A DNA stretch of 64,000 bases from NCBI RefSeq assembly GCF_000429945.1, contig NZ_KE386994.1, positions 54,394 through 118,393 of the forward strand, given 5' to 3'. The stretch is from Desulfogranum japonicum DSM 18378. Lineage in GTDB: Bacteria > Desulfobacterota > Desulfobulbia > Desulfobulbales > Desulfobulbaceae. Shown in pieces: positions 1 through 5,756 of the stretch. Numbering within the stretch: the stretch's first letter is position 1; each line of letters begins with the position of its first letter. The notes beneath the pieces are model-generated. The model saw only the letters and a list, made by a program, of their open reading frames with translations, searched no databases and was not told where the DNA came from. Both the position numbers and the translations under genes were made by a program.

Positions 1-519
1 CAGTCACGCTGGGCGTGCCTACCGCTTGATTTCCGATTTTATATCATGAAGAAGGATATCTTGGCAAAATCCGTCAATGTGAAACGCAAAGGAAAGGCCG
101 TATCCTTTAAAAGCAAAATGGAACAAGCTGCCGATATGATAAAAGATGTGCAGGCTTATTATCAAAAAACTGTACTGGTAGTCACTGACAGCTGGTTCGA
201 CAATAATGGCCTCTGGGCACCTTTGAAACAAGGGGCTGACGGCAAGTATCACTTGCTGCCTCGAATGCGCACGAATATAGCGTTGTGGGATTTTCACCTG
301 TTGTAACAGGTAAAAAAGGAAAAGGTCGTCCCAGAATCTATGGTAACCGTCTTGGTAGTGCTGATGACTGTGCAGCGAGATGGCAACGAGTTATACCGTT
401 TTTCTTTACGGACAGACGAGAGAGGTGCAGGCGTATTCGCGCCTCGTCATGTTAAAAAGCCTGAAGTGTCCTGTGCGCGTTGTCTGGGTTTACAAAAAAA
501 CACCATATGTTGCACTGTG
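1..519 (+). pseudogene. DDE transposase remnant (IS4-superfamily-like), frameshifted and 5'-truncated by the window edge
   Basis: An open frame entering from the left edge encodes a DDE-type transposase stretch with the motif VVTDSWFDNNGLWAPL. The frame breaks near 290. Reading continues in another frame with a KKGKGRPRIYGNRLG stretch and, after another break near 410, with CPVRVVWVYKKTPYVAL up to about 519. At least two frameshifts and no C-terminal third mean it cannot make an active enzyme. The motif order resembles IS4/IS701-like transposases; the exact family is not certain. It lies next to an integrase remnant and an attachment repeat, so this flank is itself old mobile DNA rather than clean host chromosome. 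Confidence 0.7.
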
Positions 520-558
520 ATGACAACTACCCCTAACACAGGGGGGAAGCCGTATTGG

Positions 559-642
559 GATGCACAACTGGGGGAAGATAATGAAGAAGTATTGAACGCT
601 CTTCCAGATTTACAGAGAGGGGGAGAGGGAAAGGCCCATTAA
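559..642 (+). pseudogene. 3' remnant of a second tyrosine integrase gene
   Basis: The last ~28 codons before the left attachment repeat read GEDNEEVLNALPDL and then a short tail to TAA at 642. The intact prophage integrase ends KENREVLSALPDF followed by a tail, in the same position relative to the same repeat. The resemblance (E-N-E-V-L-A-L-P-D spacing) indicates the 3' end of a different integrase that used the same attachment site. Everything upstream is replaced by transposase debris. The remnant is short and the homology call rests on about 14 residues, so confidence is moderate. Confidence 0.6.
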
Positions 643-652
643 AAAAACAAAA

Positions 653-679
653 GGCAGTTAGCTGAATTCGCTAACTGCC
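653..679 (-). terminator. Terminator hairpin copy in attL
   Basis: A 10-bp perfect stem (GGCAGTTAGC / GCTAACTGCC) with a 7-nt loop. On the minus strand it is followed by a T-rich stretch (TTTTGTTTTTTT), so it has the form of an intrinsic terminator for leftward transcription. It duplicates the hairpin at the right end. Confidence 0.7.
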
Positions 680-688
680 TGATATATA

Positions 689-736
689 TGGTGACCCCAA
701 GGGGACTCGAACCCCTGTTCCCGGCGTGAGAGGCCG
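689..736 (-). pseudogene. tRNA-Glu 3' fragment in attL
   Basis: The minus strand reads the anticodon-stem 3' side through the T-arm, acceptor and CCA of tRNA-Glu, identical to 11378-11425. The 5' half is missing, as expected of the core left behind by integration. It is not a functional tRNA. Confidence 0.9.
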
Positions 737-953
737 ACGAATACGCTACATCTCCGATTTTTAGAGTAAATATTATACGTTAGAGGATAAGTATAGGGAG
801 CAAAATCATTAAGCTTTGTTAAAAAGTCCACCTAAAAGTCCACCATTCAATCAATGGTAAGCTTTTAAGAAAAACATCTTAATTAATCGTTTGTATCAAT
901 GTTAAGTTCACTGGCGCGCGATCATGCGCGTTCACACCTGAGAGGACGAGAGC
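737..953. other. Non-coding left end of the prophage
   Basis: No credible gene is seen. Besides the arm-site repeats it holds a small GC hairpin near 915-930 (CGCGC / GCGCG with a 6-nt loop) just before the first phage gene. The remainder is AT-rich. It could hold an origin or packaging signal, but nothing visible proves that. Confidence 0.4.
822..844. promoter_or_regulatory. Integrase arm-type site candidates, left arm
   Basis: Two tandem copies of AAAAGTCCACC (822-832 and 834-844) lie inside the phage about 90 bp from the left core. The same motif occurs twice at 11309-11330 beside the right core. Paired short direct repeats flanking a core are typical of arm-type binding sites of tyrosine integrases. 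The binding role is inferred. Confidence 0.6.
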
Positions 954-1256
954 ATGCCTATTAAGGGTAGCCCAAATAGACAAGAGTGCCGAGAGCTTTT
1001 GGATTTAATAGCTAAAAAAGCTGTAGATCGGTCGGGTTGTTCTGAATATATGTATGTTCTTAATTACAGTCGATACGTAGATGACCTGATTAGTCGGTAT
1101 CCTGATTGTAGGACAATATTGGAGGAAGCAGTGGAGAATGGAGATTATGCTACTGCAGAGGATTTGGAACGTATGCGCGAGGAGCAGATTGAGGATGGAT
1201 TGTGTTGTCATGGTTTGCCGCCAGAGTGTTGTCCTCTAGGGTGTGGTGATCTGTAA
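954..1256 (+). CDS. Hypothetical phage protein with Cys-rich C-terminus (100 aa)
   Basis: The ORF starts at ATG with a good upstream purine-rich site (GAGAGGACGAGAGC). The predicted protein is soluble, mostly helical, with an acidic EEAVENGDY..EDLERMREEQIED segment, and ends in a cysteine-rich tail containing CC, CC and C residues that could bind metal. I do not recognise the family. It is the first rightward gene after the left attachment site and is separated from the structural operon by a block of leftward genes, so it is either a cargo gene or a gene transcribed through the circularised junction. Confidence 0.55.
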   Translation: MPIKGSPNRQECRELLDLIAKKAVDRSGCSEYMYVLNYSRYVDDLISRYPDCRTILEEAVENGDYATAEDLERMREEQIEDGLCCHGLPPECCPLGCGDL

Positions 1257-1488
1257 ACCGTATAACCGATCTTGCCCGGTTTGATATCACCGGCCATTCA
1301 CAGTGGGGTGAGATCCGCGCGGCGCAGGCCTTCCCTATTCTCTTTCTGGTATCAATCCCGTTGCCGGCCACAAGTCTGATCAAAACTTTATGATACCATT
1401 TCCATTTCTTATTCTTTGAATTCATAACGTTGAATTTTTTATTTGGATGTTTTCTTTGTTTAACAGACATTAGCCAAGTATTTTTCAT
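1150..1488 (-). CDS. Doubtful small basic ORF downstream of the lysogeny operon (112 aa)
   Basis: Its ATG overlaps the stop of the preceding leftward gene (ATGA at 1485-1488), which suggests translational coupling. The N-terminal half is strongly basic and Lys/Asn-rich. The C-terminal half overlaps the 3' end of the opposing gene at 954-1256 and has unlikely composition. Either a short real gene has lost its original stop here, or this is chance. No family is recognised. Confidence 0.25.
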   Translation of the reverse strand: MKNTWLMSVKQRKHPNKKFNVMNSKNKKWKWYHKVLIRLVAGNGIDTRKRIGKACAARISPHCEWPVISNRARSVIRFTDHHTLEDNTLAANHDNTIHPQSAPRAYVPNPLQ

Positions 1489-1670
1489 TTATTTCTATTT
1501 TTAATTTCGTTAATTGAATTTTTTAATTCCCTTACGTCTCGCATTATTTGGAAGACAAAGAAGGGGATACAAAATGACATAATACTGAAAACAACACCTA
1601 TTATTACAAGAATAATACTACCAGATGTCCCTAATATCTCGACAATAGCTTTAATAAGATGATCGTTCAT
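1485..1670 (-). CDS. Small membrane protein of the phage lysogeny operon (61 aa)
   Basis: The protein has one long hydrophobic segment (about residues 14-42, including SIILVIIGVVFSIM), followed by a charged helical tail rich in Lys, Asn and Glu. It follows the gene at 1672-2010 with a 1-bp gap, and both lie behind the repressor gene on the leftward strand. The AT content is higher than in the chromosome. Position next to a repressor is typical of genes expressed in the lysogen, so superinfection exclusion or a regulatory membrane role is possible. That role is inference only; no family is recognised. Confidence 0.6.
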   Translation of the reverse strand: MNDHLIKAIVEILGTSGSIILVIIGVVFSIMSFCIPFFVFQIMRDVRELKNSINEIKNRNK

Positions 1671-1671
1671 T

Positions 1672-2010
1672 TTAATTATATTTTTTGTCTAATATACTTT
1701 TTGTTACGACGATTTTTGAGCTTCCAGCTTTATAATAGACTTTTTCAACGGATTCAATTTTATTGTTTGGAATTGTCATTGACAAATTACCTTTATTCAT
1801 AAGATGGATTGTATCTTCTTTTTTTATTACTCCTGTTCCTTCTGCCACTCCTCCGTCAATAAATTTTATCCGATAAAAATATGATGGTTCTTTTTCTATT
1901 GTTTTTGTTGTAGTCGATATTTTTTGAGTTGGTTTCATATGTTCTTTTATATAATAGACACTTACGCTATTTGTAATTATCAGAAATAATATAATTATAT
2001 TTTTTATCAT
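1672..2010 (-). CDS. Membrane-anchored protein of the phage lysogeny operon (112 aa)
   Basis: An N-terminal hydrophobic segment (residues 3-20, IIILFLIITNSVSVYYI) would act as an uncleaved anchor or signal. It is followed by a basic linker and a beta-rich extracytoplasmic domain with repeated Lys/Ile/Val strands. It begins 13 bp after the repressor gene and ends 1 bp before the next small membrane gene, forming a three-gene leftward operon. Low GC and placement suggest a lysogenic-conversion (moron) gene. No function is recognised. Confidence 0.6.
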   Translation of the reverse strand: MIKNIIILFLIITNSVSVYYIKEHMKPTQKISTTTKTIEKEPSYFYRIKFIDGGVAEGTGVIKKEDTIHLMNKGNLSMTIPNNKIESVEKVYYKAGSSKIVVTKSILDKKYN

Positions 2011-2023
2011 AATTTTACCATTT

Positions 2024-2452
2024 TTATGCTATTTTTGAGGCTTGAATTTCAGAATCTTTGGACTTTTCATAGTCCTTTCCTATCTTCCATTGTTTATACA
2101 TAGGGAAAGTATCTTCAAATTCCAATTCAAACCAATCAATTCTTTTGGTATTTTTTGATATCAATTCTGTATACCATTCGTTAATTTCCTGTATTATTGG
2201 CTTCATGTTTTGAATGGTATTTTTTGGTTTATGTCCTATAAGCCAGTCGAAATATTCTCTATAGTTAACATAGATACCTATCATCATTTCTGCCGATGGC
2301 CCTCTTTTACCCGTGGTCACCATTGACAAGTATCCACTTGATATTCCAATATTATTCGCAAATTCCTTTTGCGTGATATTTAGCTTTTGCTTAATTAGTA
2401 TTTTTAATCTATCGTTAAAATTTTTATCTATAGTTGTTTTCTCGCTTGACAT
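2024..2452 (-). CDS. HTH phage repressor (CI/RstR-like, 142 aa)
   Basis: The N-terminal part carries an XRE-type helix-turn-helix at about residues 14-70: LNITQKEFANNIGISSGYLS contains the Q-x-x-x-A-x-x-x-G-I-S-x-x-x-L-S pattern. It is followed by a helical C-terminal region without a LexA-type peptidase motif. It is transcribed divergently from the structural operon, with only 61 bp between the starts. A perfect ATAGTTAACTAT palindrome in that gap is a natural operator. By analogy with filamentous phages such as CTX-phi (RstR), it should hold the structural operon silent. No self-cleavage site is seen, so induction would need an antirepressor or a host signal. Confidence 0.8.
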   Translation of the reverse strand: MSSEKTTIDKNFNDRLKILIKQKLNITQKEFANNIGISSGYLSMVTTGKRGPSAEMMIGIYVNYREYFDWLIGHKPKNTIQNMKPIIQEINEWYTELISKNTKRIDWFELEFEDTFPMYKQWKIGKDYEKSKDSEIQASKIA

Positions 2453-2478
2453 ATCATCTTTAGTTGTATATTTTCACT

Positions 2479-2490
2479 ATAGTTAACTAT
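2479..2490. promoter_or_regulatory. Candidate repressor operator (ATAGTTAACTAT palindrome)
   Basis: A perfect 12-bp palindrome lies in the 61-bp gap between the divergent repressor and structural operons. A partial copy (TAGTT) sits about 20 bp to the left. Position and symmetry fit an operator for the HTH repressor; binding is inferred. Confidence 0.5.
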
Positions 2491-2513
2491 TACTTTTACT
2501 CTATCGTCTATCT

Positions 2514-2714
2514 ATGAACCAAGAGCCAAAACATGAACCCAAAATACCAAATTGCTCAACCTGCGGTTGTCGATACGAGCACGGTGAGTACGAGACCAAC
2601 ACAGGTGTTGAGAGCTTTCTTATCTGTCCTGAATGTTTCAGGAACATTCCTGTGTATCGTATACCTCCAACCACCAATTCTACCATAGTTAAACCATATT
2701 TTACTAACAAATGA
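2514..2714 (+). CDS. Small zinc-ribbon protein (66 aa)
   Basis: Two Cys pairs, CSTCGC near residue 14 and CPEC near residue 38, form a four-cysteine zinc-ribbon arrangement. The rest is polar and the C-terminus is Thr/Asn/Pro-rich. It is the first gene of the rightward phage structural operon, 17 bp before the ssDNA-binding protein. The ribosome site is weak. It may be a nucleic-acid-binding or regulatory protein; the family is not recognised. Small Zn-binding proteins next to the ssDNA-binding gene would fit a role in phage replication control. Confidence 0.6.
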   Translation: MNQEPKHEPKIPNCSTCGCRYEHGEYETNTGVESFLICPECFRNIPVYRIPPTTNSTIVKPYFTNK

Positions 2715-2731
2715 AAACAGGAGCTTAAAAA

Positions 2732-2980
2732 ATGGCTGAAGAAACAAAAACAGGCATGGTCATCGTCGGACAATTCAATGGTGTGAACGAGTACACCAAC
2801 AAGAATACGGGACAGGTTATCAGACAACTACTTATCCTCGTTCCCGGTGCTTCCTCCTGCTTGCAGGTAAACCCCAAAGCTGGTGTTGATCCCGGTCAGT
2901 ACAAACTCATGGAGACTGTGAAAATGGCAGTTACTCCACGATTTTATCAGGGTCGTCTCTCTGGTTTTCAGCAGGTGTAA
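2732..2980 (+). CDS. Phage single-stranded-DNA-binding protein (gV-like, 82 aa)
   Basis: Length (82 aa) and layout fit the OB-fold ssDNA-binding proteins of filamentous phages (gene V protein of Ff is 87 aa). An early strand, MVIVGQFNGVNEY, is followed by a TGQVIRQLLILVPG hairpin and a second strand pair ending in TPRFYQGRLSGF. The start has a plausible SD (AGGAGC). In the life cycle it would coat newly made single strands and hand them to the Zot/pI assembly machine. Its position just before the coat genes is also typical. Sequence identity in this family is low, so the call rests on size, pattern and context. Confidence 0.65.
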   Translation: MAEETKTGMVIVGQFNGVNEYTNKNTGQVIRQLLILVPGASSCLQVNPKAGVDPGQYKLMETVKMAVTPRFYQGRLSGFQQV

Positions 2981-2981
2981 C

Positions 2982-3230
2982 GTGCATCGTTCAGCTTCCA
3001 GAATCTGTATATTTGCAGCACTGCTTTTGCTCTTCGGACCAATACGGGCACATGCTGCAAGTATCGGTATTGATACGGATTTCAATATCACACCCATGCA
3101 GGTTTTAGTGGCTGATGATGCCGCCTATGCATCCTATGTAGAGGTATACAACTACTTTTTCACGCTCAGTTGTTTTTGGGGCCTGTTCGGCCTGTGGGCG
3201 CGACTACTCTTTAGGATATTTAAATTATGA
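2982..3230 (+). CDS. Secreted one-helix phage coat protein (82 aa precursor)
   Basis: Translation starts at GTG 2982, immediately after the ssDNA-binding gene's stop. A signal peptide with cleavage near AHA-A (about residue 26) precedes a ~56-aa mature part. The mature part has an acidic N-terminus (IDTDF, ADDAAY), a central hydrophobic segment and a basic end, LLFRIFKL. That acid-hydrophobic-basic pattern is the signature of filamentous phage coat subunits. The C-terminal GLWARLLFRIFKL is repeated almost exactly in the next tiny gene. It may be the main pVIII-type subunit or a minor pVII/pIX-like one. Its TGA overlaps the next ATG (ATGA). Confidence 0.65.
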   Translation: MHRSASRICIFAALLLLFGPIRAHAASIGIDTDFNITPMQVLVADDAAYASYVEVYNYFFTLSCFWGLFGLWARLLFRIFKL

Positions 3231-3396
3231 TAGAAGCGGACACCTTCTTTTATCTGTTTGTTTTTGCCGGAATTGTCTCCGGTCATCTCGGTCTGTGGGC
3301 GCTATTATTCTCTAGGATATTCAAATTATGATAGAAGCTGACACCCTCTTTTATCTGTTTGGTTTGGCCGGAATTGTCTCCGGTCATCTTGTGGCC
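3211..3396 (+). repeat. Tandem duplication of about 101 bp spanning a minor coat gene
   Basis: The stretch from TAGGATATT at about 3211 is repeated beginning at about 3313. Both units contain the same ATGATAGAAGC start overlap and the codons for the first ~20 residues, with a few substitutions. The repeat ends near GGTCATCT at about 3390. The result is two consecutive paralogous 29-34-aa genes. Confidence 0.75.
3227..3331 (+). CDS. Minor coat protein, first copy of a duplicated gene (34 aa)
   Basis: A 34-aa protein with an acidic start (MIEAD), one hydrophobic helix and a basic end RIFKL. It overlaps the preceding coat gene by ATGA at 3227-3230 and the next gene the same way at 3328-3331, so translation is probably coupled. 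Size and topology match the pVII/pIX-type tip proteins of filamentous phages (32-33 aa in Ff). Its sequence is almost the same as the first 21 residues of the next gene, showing a tandem duplication of about 100 bp. Confidence 0.65.
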   Translation: MIEADTFFYLFVFAGIVSGHLGLWALLFSRIFKL

Positions 3397-3417
3397 TGGC
3401 CCTTTATGCAGGGCTGA
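3328..3417 (+). CDS. Minor coat protein, second copy of the duplicated gene (29 aa)
   Basis: It begins MIEADTLFYLFGLAGIVSGH, differing from the previous gene at only three of the first 20 positions. It then diverges to a short end VAWPFMQG and lacks the basic RIFKL tail. It overlaps the previous gene by ATGA. Filamentous phages have two such short tip proteins (pVII and pIX), so here the pair may have arisen by duplication. Alternatively this copy may be decaying. Confidence 0.55.
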   Translation: MIEADTLFYLFGLAGIVSGHLVAWPFMQG

Positions 3418-3444
3418 CTTTTAACTCTCTCTTTAGGAGGAATT

Positions 3445-3564
3445 ATGGACCTTTCTGCTGTCACCCTTGACACCGCAACCTACCTTGCTGGTGCTGTTAC
3501 CGTTGTAAGCGCTTATGCTTCCATCTGGGGCGCGAAGCGGGTAATCAGCCTGTTCCGTAGCTGA
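3445..3564 (+). CDS. Major coat protein candidate (pVIII-like, 39 aa, no leader)
   Basis: A 39-codon ORF with the strongest ribosome site of the operon (TTAGGAGGAATT before ATG). The protein has an acidic N-terminal part (D2, D9), a hydrophobic middle (YLAGAVTVVSAYASIW) and a basic end with K, R and R. This is the charge layout of a filamentous phage major coat subunit: outside acidic, core basic to contact DNA. It is about 10 residues shorter than Ff pVIII and has no cleavable signal. A leaderless coat protein is unusual but known in some filamentous phages. A strong hairpin follows, which would end or stabilise the message. Confidence 0.65.
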   Translation: MDLSAVTLDTATYLAGAVTVVSAYASIWGAKRVISLFRS

Positions 3565-3573
3565 GTGTCAGTT

Positions 3574-3696
3574 CAGAAATGGGATTTTGGCACGATGGCT
3601 GCGTTATGCGAAAAAAATTATCTTCGGAATATCCTGTATATGCCTGTGATAGTGTTTTTCACATGCCTTACTCTCGAACCAAAATCCTCATTTCTG
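3574..3696. other. Long imperfect hairpin after the major coat gene (terminator or packaging signal candidate)
   Basis: Arm 3574-3590 (CAGAAATG-G-GATTTTGG) pairs with 3679-3696 (CCAAAATC-CT-CATTTCTG), giving two 8-bp helices separated by a small internal loop and enclosing about 88 nt. A smaller TGTGA/TCACA hairpin lies inside. No gene occupies 3565-3732. In a single-stranded phage genome such a structure could be the packaging signal, or in mRNA a stabiliser behind the coat gene. The function is inferred. Confidence 0.5.
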
Positions 3697-3732
3697 CATT
3701 AACACTCTCAATCCAACTCGAAGGGGCGAATA

Positions 3733-3849
3733 ATGTTTAGCAATGTCCATGTCAATCTGGTTGCCTTGTATCCGGTGGTGCTCAATGTGGCGCTTACTTA
3801 TGCTGCTTACTGGGTGTTGCCTAAAGTTATTCGCCTTTTTAAGTCATGA
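3733..3849 (+). CDS. Second small coat-like membrane protein (38 aa)
   Basis: Starts at ATG 3733, with a GAAGGGGCGA stretch upstream. It has one hydrophobic helix (LVALYPVVLNVALTYAAYWVL) and the basic end PKVIRLFKS, which resembles the KRVISLFRS end of the 39-aa coat candidate. Its stop overlaps the start of the adsorption-protein gene (ATGA, 3846-3849). It may be a tip protein or an alternative coat subunit. It is too short for a family call beyond topology and context. Confidence 0.6.
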   Translation: MFSNVHVNLVALYPVVLNVALTYAAYWVLPKVIRLFKS

Positions 3850-5252
3850 AAATATATGCATTTTTCACAATAATATCGTTTGTATTTATTTGTTCAGCTT
3901 CTGCCGAATCATATAGTGAAGGATCTTGTGTCGGTGGAAACGACACTTGTGGTACTGGTGTTGTCACATATATATCAACTAAAAGTTTTTTTGTTTGTGG
4001 TACTGATGGTGGTTCTCCTTCTATTCCTGACGATGCAGGTCTAGATAGTACGTGTAGTTATTATACAGAATATGAATGGACTAGTGACCCAACGTGGAGA
4101 CCTACCTATCAGCAATATTGCGGCTCTTATAATCAATATACTTATTTTTTAACCCCAACAACTTGTATACCTGAATCATCTCGGCCAGAATTATGCCCAG
4201 ATATGTCAATTGAAGATCCCATGGCCGATGATCCCTTGATTGCACAAATTGGACATCTATGCAGCGATCCAACAGCTACCTATGCCTATTATGCTGATGG
4301 TTATGATCCATCTGTCTGGAATGGTATTCCTACAGGTATGTATTTAAATGAACATGACGGAAATACACCCGCTAAACCATTAGAAGATATTGAACCAGGG
4401 GAGGAAGGAACTCCTATTTATCCAGACGCTATTGGTGACATTCCCTGGCATCCTAATGGTGACGATGGTCCTTTTATTTATGATCCAAATAATCCACACC
4501 ATGATGATCCACCTATTGAGGATGGTCAACCACCTTCTCCTCCTGATGATCCATCGAATGATCAACATCACTGTCCACAATGTTTGCCAGGAGGATATAT
4601 TTACACGAATGGAACGTGTACGTGTGTAGATGATAATACCTCTAATCCTACGCCTCATCCTGACCCTGCACCTGATAATACCCCAGACACTGAGCCTTCG
4701 ACTGAAACGCCTACACCTGATCCCGATGATGATGGTCAAGGTAATGATCAAACTGATAAATGGTTGAAGGCTATTAAAGGTGACACCGGCGTTTTAGTAT
4801 CGCAAGGAACCCATTTATCCGGTCAAATTGGTGATTTGATAAGAAAAGTCATTGATGGCAATCAGTTGCTCTATGATATTGATGGAAAAATGAGCGGCAT
4901 CGGAGACGATATCGGAGATATCAAAGATATGATGAAGGATGGATTAGAAGCAGATATCGGCAATCCAGGCGATCTACCCGAGGCTGAATATGTGGGTGAT
5001 GATCTGGAAGAGGTGGAAGAGATAGACCCGCTTGCTGAACAATTTGCCGATTACATCCAGGATGGTATTCCCGGCTTGTCTGTTATCAAGAATTTCAGCG
5101 CCACCGCTTCCGGCAGTAGCTCCATAGACGTAAGCATTTACGGTGACAGTATTTCCATAGATTTTGCAGAATGGAAGACCATTCTCAATTTGATTGGTAC
5201 GCTGCTGCTCGCCATATCCGGTTTTATTTCCTTCAGAATTATTACGGCCTAA
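3846..5252 (+). CDS. Adsorption protein (pIII-like minor coat protein, 468 aa)
   Basis: A signal peptide (residues 1-20, ending SASA) leads into a Cys-rich, Tyr/Gly/Asp-rich N-terminal domain (about 21-140; cysteines near 28, 34, 51, 70, 92, 107, 117, 138). A long Asp/Pro/Gly linker with a small four-Cys knot (HCPQC..CTC, about 243-260) and a Pro/Thr/Asp tract follow. Next is a helical region with repeated G-D/I-G heptads (about 300-370). A C-terminal membrane helix (ILNLIGTLLLAISGFISF, about 446-464) anchors it. Secreted receptor-binding domains, flexible linkers and a C-terminal anchor are the architecture of filamentous phage pIII. Position between coat genes and zot supports this. The receptor is unknown; pili are the usual choice in this group. 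Confidence 0.8.
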   Translation: MKIYAFFTIISFVFICSASAESYSEGSCVGGNDTCGTGVVTYISTKSFFVCGTDGGSPSIPDDAGLDSTCSYYTEYEWTSDPTWRPTYQQYCGSYNQYTYFLTPTTCIPESSRPELCPDMSIEDPMADDPLIAQIGHLCSDPTATYAYYADGYDPSVWNGIPTGMYLNEHDGNTPAKPLEDIEPGEEGTPIYPDAIGDIPWHPNGDDGPFIYDPNNPHHDDPPIEDGQPPSPPDDPSNDQHHCPQCLPGGYIYTNGTCTCVDDNTSNPTPHPDPAPDNTPDTEPSTETPTPDPDDDGQGNDQTDKWLKAIKGDTGVLVSQGTHLSGQIGDLIRKVIDGNQLLYDIDGKMSGIGDDIGDIKDMMKDGLEADIGNPGDLPEAEYVGDDLEEVEEIDPLAEQFADYIQDGIPGLSVIKNFSATASGSSSIDVSIYGDSISIDFAEWKTILNLIGTLLLAISGFISFRIITA

Positions 5253-5256
5253 TGAT

Positions 5257-5601
5257 ATGCCTCTTTTACTCGGACCACTTGTTGCCTGGATCGGCTCGGT
5301 TGCAGGCCGTTTCGTTACTGACAGTCTGTTAAAGTTTGCAGCGTATAAGTTGCTGGCCTTTACCATCATCACGGTAACGCTGCCGGTTGTGCTGAAGAAT
5401 ATCATCAATTGGTTTTTCAAAACCATCTTTGATGTGATCTCAGCCAATATGCCTACCTATCATCTGCAGGACGTATCCTTTCAGTTAACTGGTCTGCTTG
5501 GCTGGTTGTGTGAACAGATGATGATTCCCGATTGCCTCTCTATTCTGGCTGCGGCAATGGCGTTTAAGATGGTTTTGAAACTCATCCCATTTATAGGATA
5601 A
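5257..5601 (+). CDS. pVI-like minor coat protein (DUF2523-type, 114 aa)
   Basis: The start is taken at ATG 5257, just after the adsorption gene's stop at 5252; longer in-frame starts would overlap it. The protein is hydrophobic with about three membrane segments: one at the N-terminus (LLLGPLVAWIGSVAG), one around LLAFTIITVTLPVVL and one at the C-terminus (ILAAAMAFKMVLKLIPFIG). It has two Cys near residues 88-96. Size and place between the adsorption protein and Zot match the pVI-type/DUF2523 proteins that cap the virion with pIII. Confidence 0.7.
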   Translation: MPLLLGPLVAWIGSVAGRFVTDSLLKFAAYKLLAFTIITVTLPVVLKNIINWFFKTIFDVISANMPTYHLQDVSFQLTGLLGWLCEQMMIPDCLSILAAAMAFKMVLKLIPFIG

Positions 5602-5604
5602 GCC

Positions 5605-5754
5605 ATGGAAAAGAAGACTGTTTATGATTTTTACGATCAGCACGAATTAGACCTAATCGATTTGCTATTAATTATCAAAACCAACCTTGTTTTCTTTGCT
5701 GGTTTTATCTCATTAAGAGAACTTGTTAGATTCCTTATCGTAGTCTGTGATTAG
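5605..5754 (+). CDS. Tiny hydrophobic phage protein (49 aa)
   Basis: Starts 3 bp after the pVI-like gene and ends 2 bp before zot. An acidic N-terminal half (MEKKTVYDFYDQHELDLIDL) is followed by one or two hydrophobic segments separated by an S-L-R-E-L turn. The tight packing between two structural genes, with no room for another signal, supports it as real. No family is recognised; it may be a small assembly or tip component. Confidence 0.55.
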   Translation: MEKKTVYDFYDQHELDLIDLLLIIKTNLVFFAGFISLRELVRFLIVVCD

Positions 5755-5756
5755 TT

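Larger units (their letters stand above)
643..736. repeat. Left attachment repeat (attL)
   Basis: 94 bp matching 11333-11425 except for one extra A in the hairpin loop (loop with GAATTC at the left, GATTC at the right). It contains the tRNA terminator hairpin (653-679) and 48 bases of the tRNA-Glu 3' end. Identity stops after the anticodon-stem bases at 736. This is the classic arrangement of an integrase acting within a tRNA gene. Confidence 0.9.

Noticed and set aside
689..736. A second tRNA-Glu gene
   Set aside because: Only the 3' 48 bases are present; identity ends after the anticodon stem. It is an attachment-site remnant.
4380..4751. Leftward 123-codon ORF inside the adsorption-protein gene
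   Set aside because: It is the complement of the Asp/Pro-rich linker; its composition (Ile/Arg/Trp runs) is an artefact of that repeat-like DNA and has no ribosome site.
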